Notes under the pieces: model-generated
Seen by the model: only the letters and a program-made list of their open reading frames with translations
Databases searched by the model: none
Told to the model about the DNA's origin: nothing
Part shown: in pieces, positions 1-5,694 of the stretch
How positions within the stretch are numbered: the first letter of the stretch is position 1
How the letters are laid out: each line of letters begins with the position of its first letter
Program-made: the position numbers and the translations under genes
Source of the DNA: Spirochaetaceae bacterium
GTDB taxonomy: Bacteria; Spirochaetota; Spirochaetia; CADAEX01
Length of the DNA stretch: 18,169 nt
NCBI GenBank assembly: GCA_009778835.1
Contig: WRFK01000009.1
Coordinates: 1 to 18,169 of the forward strand
Direction: 5' to 3'

Positions 1-861
1 AGCTATTTTTGTTTTTGATATTTCATTTACTTCTTTTGAAAAATTTGCAATATCTTTTTCCAGTTTTTCGGCGTTGCTTTTTATTTTATCTGTTCCTGCA
101 GAAATTGAATTAATATTTTCTTCTATCAGAGCAGGTGTTGTTAATTTATTAAAATTCTCTGTTAATACTCTTTTTACAGTTTCGCGGTCTGGAATAAGAT
201 TGTCGGGTAAGGCTGACATTATTGCTTCTTTTGGATCAATTGATTTGCTGCTTTCATCCTTTTGTACAGGTTCTTTTTTTGATACAGCAAGAGGCTTTGC
301 CCTTGTTTTTCTTTTTTCACCAATTGCAAAATCTTCGAGAGCTATCTCTTCTACGCTGAATTTCCCTTTTAAAATTTCCCACATGTTAAGATCAATTGAA
401 GCTCTTCCTGTCTGAAAAAGGTTTCTGTCCAAATCATTTTTATCTGCAACCTGCAGAGTTTTATACTTGATAAATCCCTTAAAAATATTAAGGTTAAAAC
501 CTGTTATGGTTGTCTCTCCGCCGAATATTTTTTCAAAGCCGGTTTCCATTCCTTTATGCGCCAGCGGATTCAGCAGGAAAGCAAAGAAAATAACAAAGAG
601 CGCAACAATAACTGCTGCTACGCCAAGTTTTCCTATTCCAAGCGCTCCTGAATTCTTTTTAATATGTGATACAAGTGAGTTTAATTTTTTTATTTTTTTC
701 TCATCATCAACAGGCTTTAGCAAATACTCGTTGTCTTTTTTCTCATATACAGAAAGGACAAGTTCTCTTTCGCTTTTTATGGAAATTCTTTTGAGAAGTT
801 TTTTTTCAAATTTTGTTGCGTTATATTTTTTCTTGTAAAATCCTTTAAGTTTTTTTGCCAT
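1..861 (-). CDS. TIGR03545-type AsmA-like membrane protein, N-terminal part
   Basis: I translated this from the minus strand. It has 287 codons from the ATG at 861 and is still open at the window edge, so the C-terminal part is missing. Residues 1-70 are basic and cytoplasmic. Residues 76-100 form one membrane segment. Residues 105-180 resemble the start of AsmA-like proteins, with a line such as TTITGFNLNIF, then ASIDLNMWEILKGKFSVEEI. A Lys/Ser linker (183-210) and a predicted coiled coil (about 240-287) follow. The sequence and its pairing with the next gene match the uncharacterised TIGR03545 family, found in outer-membrane bacteria. The Shine-Dalgarno TAAGGAGAGG overlaps the stop of the upstream gene 13 nt away, so the two are probably translated together. 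The family call is from recognition. The AsmA/lipid-transport reading is inference. Confidence 0.78.
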   Translation of the reverse strand, partial: MAKKLKGFYKKKYNATKFEKKLLKRISIKSERELVLSVYEKKDNEYLLKPVDDEKKIKKLNSLVSHIKKNSGALGIGKLGVAAVIVALFVIFFAFLLNPLAHKGMETGFEKIFGGETTITGFNLNIFKGFIKYKTLQVADKNDLDRNLFQTGRASIDLNMWEILKGKFSVEEIALEDFAIGEKRKTRAKPLAVSKKEPVQKDESSKSIDPKEAIMSALPDNLIPDRETVKRVLTENFNKLTTPALIEENINSISAGTDKIKSNAEKLEKDIANFSKEVNEISKTKIA

Positions 862-874
862 GATAAACCTCTCC

Positions 875-1408
875 TTAGAAATTTTTAAGCTCATTTGCTT
901 TAGCTGCCAGATTAACTATCTGAGATATAATAGGTAAGGATTTGAATTTCTTGACAACAGTACTTGATAGAAATTTATCTCTTACTTTTTCCCTGTATAC
1001 TTTTACCAGTTTGCTTGTTGCAAACCATAGCGGTATAAAAAGTAAAAACATTACAATAAGGCTTCCCATTACAGCGGTATTATTAAAAGCTGTATAGGGG
1101 ACAATTGGTGTGTTATACCACTTTGTAAAAATTCCTTCAAAAGATATTGCTGTAAGTATCTGGTAACCTACAAAGTCAAAAAGAGGGTCGGCGAAGTGGG
1201 CAATTGGTTTAATAATAGCAATAAAAACCAGCACCATGCCGAAATGTATTTTAATAAAAAAAACAGCAATTAAAAGCGCAACCCATATTATATTCCCGGC
1301 AGGAATTAGTCCAAGTGTTATCCCTATTGCTATTGCAGCCGCAACTTCTCCGGGACGATTATTGGCATTGATTGCTGCTATGCTTTTAACAATCCATTTA
1401 ACAATCAT
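875..1408 (-). CDS. TIGR03546-type inner-membrane protein (177 aa)
   Basis: This is a small hydrophobic protein with about four membrane segments. It has a conserved N-terminal stretch after NNRPGEVAAAIAIGITLGLIP, which resembles DUF2062-like proteins, and a basic, presumably cytoplasmic C-terminal tail. It fits TIGR03546, the known partner of TIGR03545, and lies directly upstream of that gene in one transcription unit. I chose the ATG at 1408 because GGGAGG (1414-1419) sits 5 nt before it. A longer reading would start at a TTG at 1426, which lies upstream of the likely transcription start. The function is unknown. The pairing with an AsmA-like protein suggests a role at the inner membrane in envelope assembly or lipid traffic, which is inference. 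Confidence 0.78.
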   Translation of the reverse strand: MIVKWIVKSIAAINANNRPGEVAAAIAIGITLGLIPAGNIIWVALLIAVFFIKIHFGMVLVFIAIIKPIAHFADPLFDFVGYQILTAISFEGIFTKWYNTPIVPYTAFNNTAVMGSLIVMFLLFIPLWFATSKLVKVYREKVRDKFLSSTVVKKFKSLPIISQIVNLAAKANELKNF

Positions 1409-1426
1409 AAGAACCTCCCAAATCAA

Positions 1427-1454
1427 ATTCTATCAAAAAATATTTAATTATCAA
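1427..1454 (-). promoter_or_regulatory. Promoter of the TIGR03546-TIGR03545 unit
   Basis: Read on the minus strand, TTGATA (1449-1454) and TAGAAT (1427-1432) are separated by 16 bp, with an extended -10 TG one base upstream of TAGAAT. Transcription would begin near 1420, leaving a leader of about 12 nt that holds the GGGAGG ribosome site. Sigma-70 consensus matching only. Confidence 0.5.
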
Positions 1455-1506
1455 TAATTAATTTCTTTTAAAATAAAAAAACATCCCACCCCAATAGGTT
1501 TTTGGA

Positions 1507-1531
1507 AAAAGATTCTGTTTTTCAACAGAAT
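1507..1531 (-). terminator. Probable intrinsic terminator after the TPR-like gene
   Basis: The arms ATTCTGTT and AACAGAAT (1512-1531) form a perfect 8-bp stem. On the minus strand the loop is GAAA, a GNRA tetraloop, and a short T run, CTTTTTCC, follows. The hairpin lies just past the stop of the minus-strand gene ending at 1564. The stem is AT-rich and the T run is short, so strength is uncertain. Confidence 0.55.
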
Positions 1532-1563
1532 TATGGACAAACCCAACAGAAGGCCGATAAAAA

Positions 1564-2373
1564 CTATTTAATTTTTAAATAATCTTTTACAGTTTCTATC
1601 CGGTCATTAAGTTCTTTTTCTCTTAATGAAAAAAGTTTTTCCGGCGGACCATATATCCCTGTTTCAACTTTTAAATTTTCTTTTTGCTTAAGTAGTTTTT
1701 TATAATAGGATGTCCAGTTCTTTTCTTCATGCACAGAACTCAAAGGGAGTATTTTTGCTGTAGCCCACCAGTTTTTATCAAGTTTTTTTCTGGCAATAAC
1801 AAGTAGCACAAGTTCATCCGGAGATAAATCCGCAAAGATTTTTTCTTCATTGGTTTCGTTCGGGTCTCCCTCCAGACCATTGATATATACCTTTTTATAA
1901 AAAGATACAAAAGCTTTTTCGCACTCCTCATATTTTTCCTGCTTAAAATAGAGAAGAGGAAGATAATTAAGGCCATGTTCAAGAAGAGCATCCTCTACAT
2001 CTTCTCTTTTTAGCATCTCTTCTGCTTTTTCAAATTCTCCTTCTTCTATATGGCACCAGGCTGTTGAAGCAATAATCCCGGGATTATCTGTTGTTTTAAC
2101 TCCCAAAACCAGCACATCATATATTTTTTTCATATCCCATGGCGTTGCATAGGAAGCAAAAAGATTTCTATAAAGCTGCCAGGCATGAGGGGCTCTTTTA
2201 ATTGCCAATATAAGAACATCATCAGCCAGAGAGGCTCTGTTCCTGAGTCTTAAATAATTAGCCGATACTATTTTTCTTTCCCATATTGGTTTTTTTAAAT
2301 TTGGATAAATATACGCAAGAAAAATGATTAATGATGAAAATGTTGCAGCCAGCAGTATTGCAGCTATAGACAT
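1564..2373 (-). CDS. Membrane-anchored TPR-like protein of unknown function (269 aa)
   Basis: I do not recognise a named family. Residues 3-23 form one N-terminal membrane segment or uncleaved signal anchor. The rest is soluble and mostly helical. Pairs of helices at about 50-90, 100-125 and 132-165 have TPR-like spacing, for example PGIIASTAWCHIEEGEFEKAEEML and the following segment ending in EKYEECEKAF. No catalytic motif is visible. The start ATG at 2373 has AAGGGG a few bases upstream and a good promoter just before it. The gene is flanked by a hydrolase upstream and a terminator downstream, so it seems to be transcribed on its own. A scaffold or protein-protein contact role at the membrane is the most that can be inferred. 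Confidence 0.7.
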   Translation of the reverse strand: MSIAAILLAATFSSLIIFLAYIYPNLKKPIWERKIVSANYLRLRNRASLADDVLILAIKRAPHAWQLYRNLFASYATPWDMKKIYDVLVLGVKTTDNPGIIASTAWCHIEEGEFEKAEEMLKREDVEDALLEHGLNYLPLLYFKQEKYEECEKAFVSFYKKVYINGLEGDPNETNEEKIFADLSPDELVLLVIARKKLDKNWWATAKILPLSSVHEEKNWTSYYKKLLKQKENLKVETGIYGPPEKLFSLREKELNDRIETVKDYLKIK

Positions 2374-2392
2374 ATAATCCCCTTGTTAACTT

Positions 2393-2420
2393 ATTATAAT
2401 ACAAAAATATCTGTTTGCAA
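2393..2420 (-). promoter_or_regulatory. Promoter of the TPR-like gene
   Basis: On the minus strand TTGCAA (2415-2420) and TATAAT (2393-2398) are 16 bp apart. The -10 is a perfect consensus and the -35 matches four of six bases. Transcription would start near 2386, giving a leader of about 13 nt that contains the AAGGGG ribosome site. Confidence 0.5.
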
Positions 2421-2439
2421 TGTTCAAGATTTTATTTTT

Positions 2440-3066
2440 TTAAATACCTGCCCATGGGTTTTCTCTTCTTTCATCTTTAATCCGTGTTTCTTCTCCATGT
2501 CCCGGATATACTATTGTTTCATTTGGAAGAGTAAAAAGCTTTTCTTGTATAGAAGCTATAAGCTGGTCATAGTTTCCGCCCGGAAGGTCTGTTCTTCCTA
2601 TGCTGCGGTAAAAAAGAACATCTCCGCAAAAAAGAGATGCAGATTCTTTATGATATAAAGATATATGTCCTTGCGTGTGTCCCGGCGTATAAAGAACATT
2701 CAGCGTAATATCTCCCAAAGAGAGTTTGTCTGTAACTGACAGGTCTATTGCGGGTTCCGGAGATTTTTCGCTTTTGATTCCGAAAAAGGAAGAGCCTCCG
2801 CCGCTCTTTATAAGAGCATACTCCAATTTGTGAGCAGCTATCGGAGCTTTTGTTTTTTCATTAAAAAAATAATTTCCATCAATATGATCAAAGTGTCCGT
2901 GTGTATTAATTATGTATGAAAGTTCATAACCTTCGGTAGAGAGAAAATTGATAATTTTATCGCTTTTATCTCCAGGGTCTACTATTGCTGCCTTTTTTTT
3001 ATTTTCGCAGCAAAGGAGATAACAATTTGTCTGAATAGGGCCAAGTAAATATTTTTTTATTATCAA
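2440..3066 (-). CDS. Metallo-beta-lactamase-fold hydrolase, glyoxalase II/YcbL-like (208 aa)
   Basis: This is a soluble metallo-hydrolase of the single-domain glyoxalase II-like (YcbL) group. Metal ligands are visible: THGHFDH (His56, His58, Asp60, His61), His130 in TPGHTQGH, Asp149 in CGDVLF, and His190 in YPGHG. The closing ENPW motif is typical of this group. It lacks the C-terminal substrate-binding domain of true glyoxalase II (about 250 aa), so the substrate is probably a thioester other than S-lactoylglutathione, or is unknown. The start is a TTG at 3064-3066, supported by AAGGAG 6-7 nt upstream. No other start fits the conserved N-terminus, TNCYLL. A promoter-like TTTAAT-17 bp-TATAAT lies upstream. 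Confidence 0.85.
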   Translation of the reverse strand: MIIKKYLLGPIQTNCYLLCCENKKKAAIVDPGDKSDKIINFLSTEGYELSYIINTHGHFDHIDGNYFFNEKTKAPIAAHKLEYALIKSGGGSSFFGIKSEKSPEPAIDLSVTDKLSLGDITLNVLYTPGHTQGHISLYHKESASLFCGDVLFYRSIGRTDLPGGNYDQLIASIQEKLFTLPNETIVYPGHGEETRIKDERRENPWAGI

Positions 3067-3103
3067 ACTTTACTCCTTAAAAAATAATTGATAACACTCT
3101 GAG

Positions 3104-3132
3104 ATTATATCCATAATTTCACATTTATTAAA
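3104..3132 (-). promoter_or_regulatory. Promoter of the metallo-hydrolase gene
   Basis: On the minus strand TATAAT (3104-3109) lies 17 bp after TTTAAT (3127-3132). It is divergent from the ABC-transporter promoter in the same 142-bp gap. Confidence 0.4.
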
Positions 3133-3137
3133 AGATG

Positions 3138-3182
3138 CTTTCTATATTTAGATAATAAATATAATATATACAAAATAGAAAG
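3138..3182 (+). promoter_or_regulatory. Metal ABC transporter promoter with flanking inverted repeat
   Basis: The arms CTTTCTAT (3138-3145) and ATAGAAAG (3175-3182) are perfect reverse complements. They flank a consensus -10 box, TATAAT (3160-3165). The right arm covers the expected transcription start and the left arm covers the expected -35 region, which otherwise matches consensus poorly. This layout would suit a metal-dependent repressor. No recognised Zur, Fur or TroR box is seen, and the AT-rich background raises the chance of coincidence. Confidence 0.35.
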
Positions 3183-3208
3183 AATTTAAATAAGGTAAAA
3201 AATAAATT

Positions 3209-4048
3209 ATGGGAAATCCTTGTAGTCCAGAAAACCCTTGTAACCCAAAAAGCCCTTGTAGCCCGGAAAGCCCTTACAACCCGGATAAAGAACTAAAGAT
3301 AGGGCTAAGTAATGTCTCTTTTTCCTATGGAGAATATAATGTTCTTAATGATATAAGCTTTAAAGTATATAAAAATGATATAATAACTGTAGTTGGTCCA
3401 AATGGCGGTGGAAAAACAACCCTCCTTAAACTTATTTTGGGGCTTTTAAAGCCAGACTCGGGAACAATAAAAGTTTATAGCAATAAAAGGGCAGGTTATG
3501 TGCCTCAACATACTTTTTTTGATATGAAATTCCCTGTTACTGTTTTTGATGTTGTTCTTGCAGGCAGGATAAACAGCTCCCCGGGTTTTTATGCAAAGGA
3601 AGATAAGCTTGCCGCAGAAAAAGCTCTTTATGAAATGAAACTTACTGGTTTGGATAAGCAGCCGTTTTACGCTCTTTCGGGCGGGCAAAGGCAGCGGGCG
3701 CTTATTGCAAGAGCTCTTGCCTGCGATCCCGATATTCTGATTATGGATGAGCCAACCGCAAATGTTGATGCTACCATAGGCTCTTATCTTTCAGATTATA
3801 TAATAAACCTCGAAAGAAAATTTACAATAATGCTTGTTACTCATGATATGGGATTTGTCAACAGCCTTGTTGGCAGGGTCTTTTGCATAAATGGTGATTT
3901 TCAGGAACACCCGCTTGAAAATGCGGATACAGCAGGATGCGCCCCCCACCTGAAAGGGATGCAGGTTGTAAGGCATGATATAAATTTATTTAGAAATAAC
4001 TTTGGCCGCAATAATGGGCATTCTCATAATGAAGGAACAGGACACTGA
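3209..4048 (+). CDS. znuC: Zinc/manganese-type ABC transporter ATPase with Cys/Pro repeat extension
   Basis: This is the ATP-hydrolysing subunit of a ZnuBC/TroBC-type metal importer. All core motifs are present: Walker A GPNGGGKT (63-70), Q-loop Gln100, signature LSGGQ (156-160), Walker B ILIMDEP (176-182) and switch His212. The VPQH and FPVTVFDVVLAGR segments are typical of the metal-uptake branch. Residues 3-26 before the domain are four hexapeptides: NPCSPE, NPCNPK, SPCSPE, SPYNPD. No in-frame ATG, GTG or TTG lies between the ATG and the ABC domain, so the repeat must be translated if the domain is. The C-terminal tail is His-rich (NNGHSHNEGTGH). The ribosome site is weak: AAGG, 13 nt upstream. 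The gene overlaps the permease by one base. Zinc versus manganese cannot be decided. Confidence 0.85.
   Translation: MGNPCSPENPCNPKSPCSPESPYNPDKELKIGLSNVSFSYGEYNVLNDISFKVYKNDIITVVGPNGGGKTTLLKLILGLLKPDSGTIKVYSNKRAGYVPQHTFFDMKFPVTVFDVVLAGRINSSPGFYAKEDKLAAEKALYEMKLTGLDKQPFYALSGGQRQRALIARALACDPDILIMDEPTANVDATIGSYLSDYIINLERKFTIMLVTHDMGFVNSLVGRVFCINGDFQEHPLENADTAGCAPHLKGMQVVRHDINLFRNNFGRNNGHSHNEGTGH
3215..3286 (+). repeat. Four-copy 18-bp tandem repeat inside the ABC ATPase gene
   Basis: Four imperfect 18-bp units encode [NS]-P-[CY]-[SN]-P-[EKD]. The first three keep Cys at position 3 and the last has Tyr. All keep both prolines. The unit sequences have drifted mainly at third positions, which suggests selection on the peptide. 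Confidence 0.85.
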
Positions 4049-4899
4049 TGGGGAATTTTATAGCTGCATTGTTTAATCCTTCTGTTCCTCTTGTGTGGTA
4101 TGCGGTTCTTGCAGGTCTTGTTTCAAGTATTGCGTTTGGGATGATAGGTGCGTATGTTGTTGTAAAAAGGACAACATATATTGCAGGCGCAGTAAGCCAT
4201 GCTGCTCTTGCGGGAATTGGCTTTGCCCTTTTTTTAAAAGAGGTTTACGGCATAATGTGGTTTACTCCTCTTCTGGGAGGCATAGCTTCATCGGTTATTG
4301 CTGCTCTTATTATTTCGGGAATCACAATTAAAACAAACGAAAGGTCAGATACTGCAATTGGAATTATTTGGGCCGCAGGAATGGCAATAGGTATGCTTTT
4401 CATATTTAAGACTCCGGGCTACGGAGATCCAATGAGTTATCTTTTTGGGAATATTTTGCTTATTTCTAAAAATGATCTTTATCTGATAGTTATCCTTGAT
4501 ATAGTTATTGTGGCTATTATTATTCTTTTTTACCGTCAGTTTCTTGCGATTTGTTTTGATGAAGAGTTTTCAAGAGTAAGAGGCTTGAATACAGTTCTGT
4601 ATGAGACAATTCTTAATATACTTATAGCTGTTACTGTTGTGCTTATGGTTTCTATTGTAGGTATTGTAATGGTTATTGCATTTCTTACGATTCCTCCTGC
4701 GGCATCGGGACTTTTTTTAAAAAAGCTGTGGAAAGTTATGGCGTTATCTGTAGTTATTTGCGCAAGCATAACATTCATAGGTCTTGCCGCAAGTTTTGTC
4801 CTGGATATGCCTTCGGGCCCTGTTACAATAATTTGTGCAGTGATTCTATATATTATTTTTCTTGTTTTTAAAAACATTATAAAATCAATTAAAACATAA
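4048..4899 (+). CDS. znuB: Zinc/manganese-type ABC transporter permease (283 aa)
   Basis: This is the membrane subunit of the metal importer (ABC-3 family), with about eight or nine hydrophobic segments. Family landmarks include GAYVVVKRTTYIAGAVSHAALAG near residues 34-54, the coupling-loop stretch DEEFSRVRGLNT near 172-183, IPPAASG near 217, and MPSGPVTII near 259-267. It begins on the last base of the ATPase stop codon (TGATG), so translation is probably coupled. No periplasmic metal-binding protein (ZnuA/TroA-like) lies on either side in this window. The binding protein must be elsewhere or be shared, or the pair works differently. Confidence 0.88.
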   Translation: MGNFIAALFNPSVPLVWYAVLAGLVSSIAFGMIGAYVVVKRTTYIAGAVSHAALAGIGFALFLKEVYGIMWFTPLLGGIASSVIAALIISGITIKTNERSDTAIGIIWAAGMAIGMLFIFKTPGYGDPMSYLFGNILLISKNDLYLIVILDIVIVAIIILFYRQFLAICFDEEFSRVRGLNTVLYETILNILIAVTVVLMVSIVGIVMVIAFLTIPPAASGLFLKKLWKVMALSVVICASITFIGLAASFVLDMPSGPVTIICAVILYIIFLVFKNIIKSIKT

Positions 4900-4917
4900 A
4901 TAAAAAGAGGAGGCTGT

Positions 4918-5643
4918 ATGGACAGGCTTGTAAATCTTTTAAAAGAATCAAAATATGTTATTGCTCTTACAGGCGCAGGAATTTCCACTCTTTCCGGAAT
5001 AAAAGATTTTAGGGGAAAGGATGGGCTTTATAAACAAAGAGATGCAGACAAAATATTTGATATTGATTGGTTTTACAGAGATCCTTCTCTTTATTACACT
5101 GCGGCAAAAGATTTTTTATATAATATGAAAGATGTATCTCCTTCGATAGTTCATCTGGAACTCGCAAGGCTTGAGGCAAAGGGGATAATTAAAGCTGTAA
5201 TTACACAAAATATCGATGTCTTACATCAGAAAGCAGGTTCAAAAAAAGTCCTTGAACTGCATGGCTCTCTTGGCAAACATAGATGCACTAAATGCAGTGC
5301 TACAATTAGTTTTGAAGAAGTGGCAGCAATTGTAAATAAGGATCAAGTGCCTAATTGCAGCCGCTGCAATGGTGTTTTTAAGCCGAATGTAGTTTTTTTT
5401 GGAGAATCACTCCCTGTGGATGTTCTTTCGGAAGCAGTAAAAGAAGCAAGCAAGGCAGATCTTTTAATTGTACTTGGATCTACTCTTGTTGTTAATCCTG
5501 CTGCAATGATACCTGGCTATACGCGGCAGAATGGCGGAAAGGTTGTAATAGTAAATAACATGGAAACTTATCTGGATGAAAGAGCTGCTTTAAGGTATGA
5601 AGATCTTGGTGAGGTTTTTCATTATCTTTCAGAGAATATATAA
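4918..5643 (+). CDS. cobB: Sir2-family NAD-dependent protein deacylase (sirtuin)
   Basis: This enzyme removes acyl groups from lysines, using NAD and releasing nicotinamide and O-acyl-ADP-ribose. NAD motifs are GAGIS (19-23), TQNID (96-100), the catalytic His115 in LHG, and GSTLVVNPAA (187-196). The structural zinc site has four cysteines: 123, 126, 147 and 150. The usual GIPDFR motif reads GIKDFRG here, with Lys in place of Pro. At 241 aa it is a normal bacterial length. The class III Tyr/Arg signature for desuccinylation is not evident, so deacetylation is the likelier activity. A strong ribosome site, GAGGAGG, precedes the ATG by 4 nt. The 18-bp gap from the permease suggests cotranscription with the metal transporter. 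Confidence 0.93.
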   Translation: MDRLVNLLKESKYVIALTGAGISTLSGIKDFRGKDGLYKQRDADKIFDIDWFYRDPSLYYTAAKDFLYNMKDVSPSIVHLELARLEAKGIIKAVITQNIDVLHQKAGSKKVLELHGSLGKHRCTKCSATISFEEVAAIVNKDQVPNCSRCNGVFKPNVVFFGESLPVDVLSEAVKEASKADLLIVLGSTLVVNPAAMIPGYTRQNGGKVVIVNNMETYLDERAALRYEDLGEVFHYLSENI

Positions 5644-5657
5644 GTTAAGCGGGATGC

Positions 5658-5669
5658 GGCATGGATGCC
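5658..5669. repeat. Short palindromic motif GGCATGGATGCC in a convergent gap
   Basis: Five-base arms flank a GG centre. It lies in the 51-bp gap between the sirtuin and the convergent kinase gene. No T run follows on either strand, so it is not a standard terminator. The same 12-mer occurs in reverse complement at 10717-10728. Confidence 0.5.
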
Positions 5670-5694
5670 TGAATTGGGAACAAAATCACTAAGT

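Noticed and set aside
74..838. Plus-strand open frames of 113 and 123 codons
   Set aside because: They are shadows of the minus-strand TIGR03545 gene, whose translation has a membrane segment, conserved segments and a good ribosome site.
5644..5694. Bidirectional terminator in the convergent gap
   Set aside because: The GGCATGGATGCC dyad has only five-base arms with a two-base centre and no T run on either side.
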